A stretch of 64,000 bases of DNA, taken from contig JBCCTX010000003.1 in NCBI GenBank assembly GCA_039197765.1, forward strand, positions 1 to 64,000. Direction: 5' to 3'. Position numbers and translations under genes: made by a program. Position 1 is the stretch's first letter; every line of letters starts with the position of its first letter. This DNA comes from JBCCTX01 sp039197765. Lineage in GTDB: Bacteria > Bacteroidota > Bacteroidia > J057. Positions 8,332 to 16,730 of the stretch are shown piece by piece. Under the pieces are notes generated by a model, which saw nothing but the letters and a program-made list of their open reading frames with translations, had not been told where the DNA came from and did no database searches.

Positions 8332-9312
8332 TTAGAATGGGCGGAAAGGAACTAGAACAATCGTATTCACTTTAATATTATTCCGATCCGTGATCTCTGG
8401 ATTTGCGGCGAGGATTTCTTGAAGGCTCGCATCGTAGTTTTTTGCTATGCTAGTAAGGGTTTCTCCTTTTAAAACAAGGTGTGACATGTATTCCATTCCC
8501 CCTACTATTTCTGGCGAACTGTAAGTATTGTATGTAATTACTTGAGAAGGCGCTGTGCTTGACCTAGTTAGCATAGTAGTTGGCTGTGTACCTACAGGAA
8601 GGGGTTCCAGGTTACCCGTGTTATAGGTTCTGGCTGTAGAAAGCGTACTTCTTTCTATCCGTAACCGTTGACCAGGGTATACTTCTTCTGTAGCTAATCC
8701 ATTAACTGCCATGATTTCCTTGTAGGGAATCTTGTACTTTAGTCCTATTCGGTACAGATTCTCTTTGGGCTGAACCACGTGAATCCCCGAAGGAGGCGAA
8801 TTCACCAAGGTAGTGGTGGTGGTGGGGAGGTTCCCCCCTCGCGTCATAGATTGATTGACAAAGTTTGTCCTTGAGACAGTAGCGGTTGGAAGAGGGGCAG
8901 CTCCAGGATCTATACAATAGGGTACTGCGGCACTAAAACTAGCATTCCTTTGGGCATAGGTGGATTGAGGATACAGCCTACTGTTAATTTGACTTAAGTT
9001 ATTATCAAGTTGAACTACATCGTTTTGTCGAATCAAAAAGGTGCGATCTGTGCCCATATCTTTGGCCCGATACATGTCCTTCCATTTGCAAACGACTTGG
9101 ACGTTATAATTACCAGAATACAAATTGATGATGTCCAATTTTGTACGGTGGCGAAAGTCATTGGCTAGGGCATACATGGTATTTGTGGATACATCGGCAA
9201 AAATGGGAGACTTATAATTGAGTTTCCCAAATACTTGTCCCTGGGAAAATTGAAAGCTCAAAACAGCTATTCCCATACAGAGGGAGATCCGTAAAATCCG
9301 ATTTACATTCAT
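8332..9312 (-). CDS. Exported protein with two LysM domains
   Basis: A 326-residue protein with a signal peptide (cleavage near SQGQ, residue 26), a roughly 90-residue N-terminal domain, a Thr/Ser-rich linker, and two LysM domains at about 178-222 and 277-326. LysM domains bind GlcNAc-containing polymers such as peptidoglycan. No catalytic domain is present, so it is probably a cell-wall-binding or scaffold protein. The N-terminal domain (FADVSTNTM, VVCKWKDMYR) recurs in the neighbour at 9399-10316, showing the two genes are tandem paralogues. I do not recognise that domain. Confidence 0.85.
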   Translation of the reverse strand: MNVNRILRISLCMGIAVLSFQFSQGQVFGKLNYKSPIFADVSTNTMYALANDFRHRTKLDIINLYSGNYNVQVVCKWKDMYRAKDMGTDRTFLIRQNDVVQLDNNLSQINSRLYPQSTYAQRNASFSAAVPYCIDPGAAPLPTATVSRTNFVNQSMTRGGNLPTTTTTLVNSPPSGIHVVQPKENLYRIGLKYKIPYKEIMAVNGLATEEVYPGQRLRIERSTLSTARTYNTGNLEPLPVGTQPTTMLTRSSTAPSQVITYNTYSSPEIVGGMEYMSHLVLKGETLTSIAKNYDASLQEILAANPEITDRNNIKVNTIVLVPFRPF

Positions 9313-9398
9313 GGGTTTGGGTTTGGAAAAAAGTAATGATAATCAGGTTATTTTACGATTTATACGGGAAAAAGCGAAATTTAGTTGATTTCTTTTCC

Positions 9399-10316
9399 CT
9401 ATGGAGTGGGGATAGCCAATTTCTGTCCATGGTAAATCGTGTTAGATTGGAGCTTGTTGAGACGCTTCAATTGATCCAGATCCACTGCGTAAAAAGTAGC
9501 GATCCTCCACAGGGTTTCTCCTTCTTTCACTTCGTGATACGAAATAGCAACCTGCTCATGCTCTTCTTGAGGATTTCTAGGAATACGCAACATTTGGCCA
9601 ATTTTTATTAATTCTGAACCCAACTCATTGATAGATAGAATATCCATCACAGAAATCTGATACGAATCGGCAATAGATTTAAGGCTTTCCCCTTCTCTAA
9701 CTTTATGTAAGCCATAGACTAAGGTTTTATTTTTAGGTTGTACTTCTCCGCGTGTGAGGGGATCTTCCGATGCTTCAATACTGACCAGGGGCTCTGTAGC
9801 TTCTGGTTCTATGTTGGGTGTATTAGAGAATAAAGTGTCTTCCTGTACACAGGTTTCTATTTTTTCCAACAATTCCTCATCTAGTCCAATAGCCTTTGGA
9901 CGATTCTGACGAGTGAGTCGCCAAACCTTATCATTCAATTGGGCCATATTTTCCCCGAGAAATAGCAGATCTTCCTCCGATATCAAGTAGGTGTTCTCCC
10001 CTGCAAGAATACGAATCCTGAAGAAGGACTTCCATTTACATAAGATCTCTACATTAAAATCTACAGAGGGTGTATAGGCCTTGTGAAGGGTAAATCCCTT
10101 CTGACTTGGATCCTTAATTTCCATAGTTGGGGTAGAGATATCCTCAAATAAGGTTGAATGGCTCTTTACCCGGCCTAGTAAGAAGGGGGAGGTAGTGGTA
10201 CTATGCGCCATACCTTGTAGATGGTTAAGAACTAGGCTCAAAACTAAGGCCAGATACCATAAAGAAGAGAGCAGGTTGTGCACTCGTAGAGTTGAAAGGT
10301 ACATGTTGAAGGGCAA
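9399..10316 (-). CDS. Exported protein with two LysM domains, paralogue of the downstream gene
   Basis: A 305-residue protein: a hydrophobic export signal at about 12-35, an N-terminal domain at about 48-136, an acidic linker, and two LysM domains at about 203-247 and 259-304. The N-terminal domain shares FEDISTPTM and ILCKWKSFFR with FADVSTNTM and VVCKWKDMYR of the downstream paralogue, including one conserved Cys-Lys-Trp. The genes are 86 bp apart on the same strand. The start could be 10316 or the Met at 10304; the latter shortens the n-region but leaves the signal intact. The promoter must lie in the AT-rich 124 bp shared with the divergent small membrane gene. Confidence 0.83.
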   Translation of the reverse strand: MPFNMYLSTLRVHNLLSSLWYLALVLSLVLNHLQGMAHSTTTSPFLLGRVKSHSTLFEDISTPTMEIKDPSQKGFTLHKAYTPSVDFNVEILCKWKSFFRIRILAGENTYLISEEDLLFLGENMAQLNDKVWRLTRQNRPKAIGLDEELLEKIETCVQEDTLFSNTPNIEPEATEPLVSIEASEDPLTRGEVQPKNKTLVYGLHKVREGESLKSIADSYQISVMDILSINELGSELIKIGQMLRIPRNPQEEHEQVAISYHEVKEGETLWRIATFYAVDLDQLKRLNKLQSNTIYHGQKLAIPTP

Positions 10317-10440
10317 TTAAAAGATTACTAGATCACAAACACAGGGAAAACTTGATTCATAAAAAATAAAATACGATATTTATATTATACTATTTATAAT
10401 CTAAACAAAAAACAGATTAGTTCGAAAACTATTATAGGCT

Positions 10441-10818
10441 ATGTCAGAATTATTTGACCAAAAGCAAACGGTTACTACCCAGCTCAAATCAATTACTAAC
10501 TCCTCAAAAGCAGCCTATAACCAAAAGTTCTTCTGGGGGATTATCCTCTTTTCCTTTCTAGTCCTCTTGACTAATTTCCTGTACTGGAATACCCCCTCAT
10601 GGATCAAAACAACTGATACTCATAATGTAAACATTCCTGCTTCTTACGCTGAAGATACACTAGACATAGAATCCTTGGATATCGAAACCTTACGCAAGCG
10701 CTTAAAAGTGTACCCCAAAGGAGTGATTGTTTCGCTACCCACGAAGGATATGTATGTCACCTTAGAGTCCGAAGCCGACTATTGGGAAGTCCTACACTAT
10801 CTCAATAATCGTAACTGA
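10441..10818 (+). CDS. Small single-pass membrane protein, unknown function
   Basis: A 125-residue protein with an N-terminal cytoplasmic segment of about 28 residues, one transmembrane helix (WGIILFSFLVLLTNFLYW) and an acidic C-terminal domain (DTLDIESLDIETLRKRLKVYPKG). I do not recognise a family. It diverges from the LysM pair and converges on tamL, both envelope genes. A 12-bp palindrome TTGAATATTCAA follows its stop codon directly. Confidence 0.65.
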   Translation: MSELFDQKQTVTTQLKSITNSSKAAYNQKFFWGIILFSFLVLLTNFLYWNTPSWIKTTDTHNVNIPASYAEDTLDIESLDIETLRKRLKVYPKGVIVSLPTKDMYVTLESEADYWEVLHYLNNRN

Positions 10819-10904
10819 TTGAATATTCAACTCATCAATTACTGTTATTCTAAATTCAAAAAAGAATTTCAAACTGTTGTAATAATGACTGGTGAATGGT
10901 CAAA

Positions 10905-10928
10905 AATCCCTCCCAATAGGGCGGGATT
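10905..10928 (-). terminator. Rho-independent terminator of tamL
   Basis: AATCCC-T-CCC-AATA-GGG-C-GGGATT forms a stem followed on the minus strand by TTTTTG, 19 bases after the tamL stop codon. Confidence 0.7.
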
Positions 10929-10946
10929 CCTTCATGGACCTGAAAG

Positions 10947-13508
10947 TTAAAAGGGATAGGAAATTCCCAAATTAAATTGAGACCTGGATCCACCAAGGTC
11001 TTGAGGAAATTGCCTAATGACCCAACCTGCATCGGGGGCAAAGAGCTGTTGTCCTATGTCAAGTCGAAGGATCAAAAAGGAAAAGTCGAACCTAAATCCA
11101 ATTCCGACATCCCATCCTAAAACCAGATTATCTCTTGAAAATACAGATTTTGGACTATCGCTTGGGCTTTCCTCGAATTCCTCTACTTCTTGGTTGAACC
11201 ATACGTTGCCTAGGTCGGTGAACAGGGCTAACTCCAAATAAGAATACACGTCGAATCTATATTCTGCATTTGCTTCAAAAATAATTTCGCCTCCAGGCGC
11301 TAACAGGCTACTGGCAGATGAACTGGTCTGCAAATTCTGGAACTCTCCTAGGCTAAGTCGTCCTGGTCCGAGGGTATTGGACCGCCAACCCCGCATAGAG
11401 TTAGCCCCCCCGCTGAAGAAGCGATTTTCATAGGGTACGTGTAGATAGATTTGTTGGGAAGAGTCTTGGTTCGTATTGTAGGCCTTTGCCGCTCCCATAA
11501 ACCCTCTCAAAATGAGTTCACGTCCTGGTCCTAAGGGAATGAACCGTTTGTACTCCAAGGAGCCTTTCAGGTATTGGCCATAAAATAAGTTATTTTGAAA
11601 CAGGTTATCCCCTTCTCCATTTTCCGAAAGCAGACGATCCAATAAAAAGGGTAGATTCCCCCCCATTTCCACAGTTGCTTGGATAAAGTTGGTATGCGTA
11701 ACTCGGTTTCTTCCGTAAGTAGAATAGGTAAAGGAATAATTGAGTAGAGAACTGAATCGCGCCTGATAGTCCGTTCGAATGGCTTGGGGCAAGCTGTCGA
11801 TCTGAGCTTGGAAATCCGCTGAATTGATTCGGATGTCAATGAAGTTTATTGCGAGTGGCGTAAGGGTACTCACGATTAATTTCTTGGTATTAGGCCGAAT
11901 GTGATGCCATCTGTAGCCCAGGTCAAAACCTGTTACCGATCGATCGAATTCCTGCCGGTTCTCCTGACTCAAGGAAAAACTAAGGGTAGTCTGAGGATGA
12001 AACCTCTCTAATTTTAGGTTATTCTGTCGACCGATAGGAAGGATAAACTGGGGAACACTTAATTTTATGTTCCCCCCTAATTCCAGGAAAATATTTTGGA
12101 AATTACTGGCATCTTCCTGGCTTCCGTACAGACCGAAATTCCCCCCTACATTTAGCTCCAGTAATTCTGATTGGCCAAAGGTATTTTTATTACTAAGCCC
12201 CAAACTTGCACCAACCACTGGGAGGTTGGTCGAGGTTCGGAAATCAAAATCTGTAAAGGACTCAGCCCCAACTTTGAGTTGATAGATTTGAGCGGTTTGT
12301 AAATCGATGATTAGGGTTAGTCCTCCAGATTCTTGGTCTACTTCATAGTTCAAGGATGCAAGTTGGATCATAGGAAGCTCTAGCAAGCGTTGTTGGGTCA
12401 GCCTCGCCTGAGAAAGACTGAATCGTTCCCCTTCCGCTAAGTAGATGTGTCTGGCAATGAAATTCAGGTTTACCTTTTGCAAAAGTTCAGGAGTAACTTT
12501 AAAGCTCGCTTTAACAGAGTCTGCCAAGCGTCCTCTGGATAATCTCATTTGCCTTCGCAGCGATTCTGTAAGGGTATTTCCGCGAATCGTTTGAGAGATA
12601 GATTCTAATACATCGGGTGGGTCTTTTGCCCTGCGAATGTTTATCTGAATTTCTTCGATAGTGTAAATGGGGGGAAGTTGGACCACATCTACCCAGACAG
12701 CTAGGGCCTTTGAACTGGAATCACTTACCCTGGAAGATGTATACGAGGTATCAACCACAAATTCAATAAGGCTTTGGGAAAAGGTGAAATATCCTGAATT
12801 TCTCAGTGCATTATTTGCCCGGATTCTTTCTTGCTCTAGCAACTTATGTCTGTAAATAATGGGCCCTTTCTTCAAGGAAAGTAAGGATTGGCTCGTATCG
12901 TAGGCTGCCAAAAATTGATGCCATGATTCAGGGGTAGTTTGGGCCAGGGTATCTCTCAGGCGGTAGTTAACCTTCACGATTTTCGAAGGGGTATTTTCCT
13001 TTACTTCAAAGCTGACATTGGCCTTTTGTCGTTCCCAATAGGTCTGTATGGTGTCTATTTGGTAGCTAATGCTGGGATTAAAATACCCATTGGCAAAGGC
13101 AACATTCCTGAGGTTGATACTATCGGTTTTAAGGGCGTCAGGGCTAATTAAAATGGGCTTTTCCCCAATATCCTCTACTAGCCAACGAGTTCCCTGTGTG
13201 TAGAATCTTTGTAAGGGTTTGTAGGACAGCATCCAATTTTTGAAAGAGGAAGAGTCTTTTCGTAGCAGGAGTCCAAAATTGTATAGGTGAAGGTAGCTTT
13301 TGGGTAAAAGTATTCTGCGATTGGGCTTAAGGGTAATGGATGATTGCAGAATTTCAGGCTTTAAGGAACCCTCCGTCTTTACTTGTACAGGATACTTGAG
13401 CAAGTACTCATTGGAGCTTAGGTGTCGGGTGGAATCGCAACTTACTCCAGCACATGCCAGAAGCAATACCCAAATTAACCCCACATATTTTCGTAACATT
13501 GTGGCCAT
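10947..13508 (-). CDS. tamL: Omp85-family outer-membrane assembly lipoprotein TamL
   Basis: An 853-residue BamA/TamA superfamily protein. It begins with a lipoprotein signal (cysteine in GVSCDSTRHL) and the EYLL segment typical of Bacteroidota TamL, continues with POTRA-like domains (residues about 30-400), and ends with a 16-strand-type beta-barrel (LGLSNKNTFGQ, MRGWRSNTLGPG, LEFRFDFSFLILRLDIG region) whose last residue is Phe, the usual outer-membrane signature. TamL replaces TamA in Bacteroidota and works with TamB in outer-membrane biogenesis. No tamB lies in the window. The start codon at 13508 overlaps the divergent methyltransferase start; an alternative Met is at 13499. Confidence 0.88.
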   Translation of the reverse strand: MATMLRKYVGLIWVLLLACAGVSCDSTRHLSSNEYLLKYPVQVKTEGSLKPEILQSSITLKPNRRILLPKSYLHLYNFGLLLRKDSSSFKNWMLSYKPLQRFYTQGTRWLVEDIGEKPILISPDALKTDSINLRNVAFANGYFNPSISYQIDTIQTYWERQKANVSFEVKENTPSKIVKVNYRLRDTLAQTTPESWHQFLAAYDTSQSLLSLKKGPIIYRHKLLEQERIRANNALRNSGYFTFSQSLIEFVVDTSYTSSRVSDSSSKALAVWVDVVQLPPIYTIEEIQINIRRAKDPPDVLESISQTIRGNTLTESLRRQMRLSRGRLADSVKASFKVTPELLQKVNLNFIARHIYLAEGERFSLSQARLTQQRLLELPMIQLASLNYEVDQESGGLTLIIDLQTAQIYQLKVGAESFTDFDFRTSTNLPVVGASLGLSNKNTFGQSELLELNVGGNFGLYGSQEDASNFQNIFLELGGNIKLSVPQFILPIGRQNNLKLERFHPQTTLSFSLSQENRQEFDRSVTGFDLGYRWHHIRPNTKKLIVSTLTPLAINFIDIRINSADFQAQIDSLPQAIRTDYQARFSSLLNYSFTYSTYGRNRVTHTNFIQATVEMGGNLPFLLDRLLSENGEGDNLFQNNLFYGQYLKGSLEYKRFIPLGPGRELILRGFMGAAKAYNTNQDSSQQIYLHVPYENRFFSGGANSMRGWRSNTLGPGRLSLGEFQNLQTSSSASSLLAPGGEIIFEANAEYRFDVYSYLELALFTDLGNVWFNQEVEEFEESPSDSPKSVFSRDNLVLGWDVGIGFRFDFSFLILRLDIGQQLFAPDAGWVIRQFPQDLGGSRSQFNLGISYPF

Positions 13509-14286
13509 GCAAGCACTCTCTAAGGCAAAACTACGACTTTTTCGTTCTCTTCGTGGGAAAAAACAACGGCAGAAGGAGAGGCTTTTTACTGTAGAGGGAG
13601 AAAAACTGGTACAAGAGGCGCTGAATTCTCAATTTGAGGTGAAGGGAGTTGTCCTAAGAGAAGATGTACAAGAAAGGTATTTGAAGGATCTATTGTTTCA
13701 GGAGAGTCAGATCCTAAACCTACCCTTATGGCTTACTAGTTCAAAAGACTACAGGGAAATCAGTACTTTGGAAAATTCGGAAGGAATTCTAGCGGTAATT
13801 AGGCTACCTAAAGAGGAATTGCGAGATACTCTACCAGTGGGTCCAGGCTTTATTCTAGACACTTTACAGGATCCTGGAAATGTAGGCACTATTCTCCGTA
13901 TTGCCGATTGGTTTGGAATGCCCAATGTATTGTTTACCCAAGGAACGGTGGATCTTTGGAATCCCAAAACCCTGCGGGCAAGTATGGGCGCAATTTTTCG
14001 GATTAAACCCTACAGGATCAAAAATGAGCGAGAATTCATCCTGAGATTCGCTTCTAGGATTTGGCTAGCAGATATGGAGGGTGTACCTTTACCTAAGTCC
14101 CAAATGAAGTGGGAAGATTTTATTCTGTTGGGAAATGAAGCGCAGGGACTTTCTCCCCATATGAAGGAAGACTTGGCGCATAGAAGGGTATCCATCCCTG
14201 GTTTTGGAGGGGCTGAATCCTTAAATGTTTCGGTTGCAGCCGGGATTTTAGCATATGAATTATGCAGGGATAGAGAAAGAGAATAA
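13507..14286 (+). CDS. SpoU/TrmH-family RNA 2'-O-ribose methyltransferase
   Basis: A 259-residue SPOUT enzyme that transfers methyl from S-adenosylmethionine to a ribose 2'-OH, probably in rRNA. Motif 1 is LDTLQDPGNVGTILR (118-131), motif 2 is LLGNEAQGL (207-215), and motif 3, the knot that binds the cofactor, is IPGFGGAESLNVSVAA (230-245). The first ~100 residues form the SpoU substrate-binding domain starting LSKAKLRLFRSL. The open frame runs back to 13300 inside tamL on the other strand, but family N-termini start near this Met. Its ATG shares bases with the divergent tamL ATG. Confidence 0.92.
   Translation: MQALSKAKLRLFRSLRGKKQRQKERLFTVEGEKLVQEALNSQFEVKGVVLREDVQERYLKDLLFQESQILNLPLWLTSSKDYREISTLENSEGILAVIRLPKEELRDTLPVGPGFILDTLQDPGNVGTILRIADWFGMPNVLFTQGTVDLWNPKTLRASMGAIFRIKPYRIKNEREFILRFASRIWLADMEGVPLPKSQMKWEDFILLGNEAQGLSPHMKEDLAHRRVSIPGFGGAESLNVSVAAGILAYELCRDRERE
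13526..13533 (-). promoter_or_regulatory. Candidate -7 box of tamL inside the methyltransferase gene
   Basis: On the minus strand TAGTTTTG is a perfect TAnnTTTG match ending 17 bases before the tamL ATG at 13508. It lies within codons 7-9 of the divergent methyltransferase gene, because there is no intergenic space. No clear -33 TTG is seen at the ideal distance. Confidence 0.4.
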
Positions 14287-14321
14287 GTTGTAAAACGGAT
14301 AGTTTATAGTAATTCAATCGA

Positions 14322-15152
14322 ATGGACCTCGATTCCTCATGTAAGACCTATTGTTACCTGATTGCTATACTCATATGCTTCCAGGGATGTGCAGTAAGCA
14401 ATAACCCTGAAGGAGAGCAACTCGCTGAAACGTCTATGCCCCCTACATCTGCGCTGTCTGTGGAAAAAGAACCTGAAGATACGGTCTCCCTTGCCTATTT
14501 GTTGGGAAAGTTCGACCCTTCCCAGCGCCCTGAGTTTGTTAAGCTTCAATCCCCTATCGCTGGGGGAAATGCAGTCGGCAGGTATATGCATGAAGAGGCC
14601 TTTGAGGCCTACCTGAAAATGTATGCTGCGGCTGCAGAAGAGGGAATCTCTCTCGTAATCCTATCAGCAACCCGGAATTTCGATGCACAAAAATCCATCT
14701 GGGAATCGAAATGGACGGGAAAACGCTTAGTTGGGGGAGTAAATCTTCAACAGACCCTCCCCAATCCTACCGATCGAGCCAAAGAAATCCTACTTTACAG
14801 TTCCATGCCCGGTACTTCTCGCCATCATTGGGGAACAGACATAGATCTCAATTCATTTAATAATGCTTATTTCAAATCAGGTGATGGAAAAAAAGTTTAT
14901 GATTGGCTGACAAAGCATGCCCAGGAATTTGGATTTTGTCAACCCTACACCGATAAATCCCTTAACGGTAGGTCAGGATATGAAGAAGAACGCTGGCATT
15001 GGTCTTATATGCCCTTATCCAAAGGGTTGCTGCGTGCATATCGCGCAAAAGTATCCTACGAGCATATCGGGGGCTTTTTGGGGGCTGAAGCTGCGCAACC
15101 CTTAAGTGTCATTCAGCAATACGTAGAAGGAGTGAACGCCGAATGCAAATAA
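14322..15152 (+). CDS. VanY-type D-alanyl-D-alanine carboxypeptidase lipoprotein (M15B)
   Basis: A 276-residue lipoprotein; the N-terminal hydrophobic stretch ends in the lipobox-like CFQGC (Cys 23). The catalytic domain shows the M15 zinc motifs: SATRNFDAQ, SRHHWGTDIDLNS (His and Asp ligands) and ERWHWSY (His ligand and catalytic Glu). These enzymes trim the terminal D-Ala from peptidoglycan stem peptides in the periplasm. It lies 35 bp downstream of the methyltransferase and is followed by 133 bp before the TRAP operon, so it is probably not part of that operon. Confidence 0.9.
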   Translation: MDLDSSCKTYCYLIAILICFQGCAVSNNPEGEQLAETSMPPTSALSVEKEPEDTVSLAYLLGKFDPSQRPEFVKLQSPIAGGNAVGRYMHEEAFEAYLKMYAAAAEEGISLVILSATRNFDAQKSIWESKWTGKRLVGGVNLQQTLPNPTDRAKEILLYSSMPGTSRHHWGTDIDLNSFNNAYFKSGDGKKVYDWLTKHAQEFGFCQPYTDKSLNGRSGYEEERWHWSYMPLSKGLLRAYRAKVSYEHIGGFLGAEAAQPLSVIQQYVEGVNAECK

Positions 15153-15285
15153 AAGCTTTTTCTCCTGTGTATGAACTCAACAAAAATTAGACAAATCCCT
15201 TCATGGGCTTTGTTGCGAATATTTTCTTAGTAATTTATTCTAAACGACTTCTACTTATTGCAGTTGGGCCAAAGATTTACCTAGT

Positions 15286-16263
15286 ATGGTTAACACTCTG
15301 TATCGCGTACTCCTTTTATCCTTATTGGTCGTCCAGTGCAAATCTCATAACAAGGCTGAATTCCTGTTTCGGACAGGGCTTCTGGTCAACGAAGACCATA
15401 CTTGGTACAAGGCTTTTGTATACTTTGGAGAAATCCTCGAAGAGCGCTCCCAGGGGCGGATCAAAGTAGAGGTATACCCCTCTGAGCAATTGGCGAAAGA
15501 GTTGGAGGCTATCCGACTGATTCAAGCAGGCGTAATCGAAATGACTACGACGGGTTCTACCTTGAACAATTGGATGGAGATAGCTGCCTTTTGTGAGATG
15601 CCGTATTTGCTGAAAGACTCTATCGAGATGAAAGCCCTAATTGAAGGTCCACTAGGACAAAAAATTGAGGACAATATGTTGCAACTCACCGGACTCAGAC
15701 CACTTGGGTATTTCCAACGCGGCCCCAGGCATTTGACGACCAACCGCCCAATTCGACATCCCGATGACTTGAACGGCCTCATACTTCGCGTACCTAGTGT
15801 GCCTTCCTTTGTAACGGCTTGGAATGCTATGGGGGCCAAACCTACCCCGATGGCTTTTTCAGAAGTTTTCACCTCCCTTCAACAGGGCACAATCGAAGCT
15901 CAGGAGAATCCCTTCGCCTTAATACGAAGTGCTGGCTTTGCAGAAGTCCAAAAATATGTCAACCTGACTGGGCACGTTGTGAGCTGGATTTATCCCGTAG
16001 TAGGCGAAAAGCAATTTCAGCGACTTCCTCCCGATCTACAGGCGATCTTTCTAGAGGCTGCAAAAGATATGGTTCGTTATGAGCATTCGCTGTTTATTGC
16101 GAGTGAAAAAGCGGTTCAGCAAGACCTTGCGGGCAAAGGAATGGAGTTCATAGCGGTGGACAAAGAAGCCTTTGCTTTAAAGTGCAGGGCAGCCATTTAC
16201 GAGAGTCTATCTTTGGAGATGCAAGCAGTATACGATGAATTTTTAAACAGTTTGAATAGATGA
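15286..16263 (+). CDS. TRAP transporter substrate-binding protein, DctP family
   Basis: A 325-residue periplasmic solute receptor. The signal ends in VVQCKS, so it is probably a lipoprotein. The DctP fold is shown by VEVYPSEQLAKELEAIRLIQAGVIEM, the conserved Arg region LNGLILRVPSVPSF that usually contacts the ligand carboxylate, and FTSLQQGTIEAQENP. TRAP systems import organic acids using the sodium gradient. Its stop overlaps the next start by 4 nt (ATGA). The ligand is likely a sugar acid given the downstream genes; that is inference. Confidence 0.93.
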   Translation: MVNTLYRVLLLSLLVVQCKSHNKAEFLFRTGLLVNEDHTWYKAFVYFGEILEERSQGRIKVEVYPSEQLAKELEAIRLIQAGVIEMTTTGSTLNNWMEIAAFCEMPYLLKDSIEMKALIEGPLGQKIEDNMLQLTGLRPLGYFQRGPRHLTTNRPIRHPDDLNGLILRVPSVPSFVTAWNAMGAKPTPMAFSEVFTSLQQGTIEAQENPFALIRSAGFAEVQKYVNLTGHVVSWIYPVVGEKQFQRLPPDLQAIFLEAAKDMVRYEHSLFIASEKAVQQDLAGKGMEFIAVDKEAFALKCRAAIYESLSLEMQAVYDEFLNSLNR

Positions 16264-16730
16264 AAGGAATTGAAAAGGTATTGGTATATGTGCTTAGGCT
16301 GGGAACACTCGTAAGTACCTGTGCCTTAATTGCATCTGTTTTGCTACAAATCTTTTCGCGCTTCTTCTTAGCACAAGCGCCTGCCTGGACGGAAGAAGCT
16401 TCACGGCTTTTCTTTGTCTATGCCACTGCATTCGCTGCGGGGCTCGCCTATAAAGACGGTGATTTTATTGCATTTGAAGGGGTATATACAAGGCTATCTC
16501 AACGTACCCAACGCTTTTTTGATAGCTTCATTCCCGTGTTGGTGAGCGTGCTTTTTGGCCTGTTCACCTATTTTTCATTTCCCTTTATTATCCAAGGCTA
16601 TGGAGAGACCTCTCCCAGTATAGGGATGAGAATGTCCGTAGCCTTTTTCTCCATGGTTATACTTGCTATTGGGATCTGTTTTTTTGCCCTGCTTCCTTTA
16701 ATCCACAACCTCTACGCTTCAAAATCATGA
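16260..16730 (+). CDS. TRAP transporter small permease, DctQ family
   Basis: A 156-residue protein with four predicted transmembrane helices and the DctQ signature region PAWTEEASRLFFVYATAFAA. It is the small membrane subunit that pairs with DctM. ATGA overlaps join it to the genes on both sides, showing one tightly coupled operon. Confidence 0.93.
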   Translation: MKGIEKVLVYVLRLGTLVSTCALIASVLLQIFSRFFLAQAPAWTEEASRLFFVYATAFAAGLAYKDGDFIAFEGVYTRLSQRTQRFFDSFIPVLVSVLFGLFTYFSFPFIIQGYGETSPSIGMRMSVAFFSMVILAIGICFFALLPLIHNLYASKS

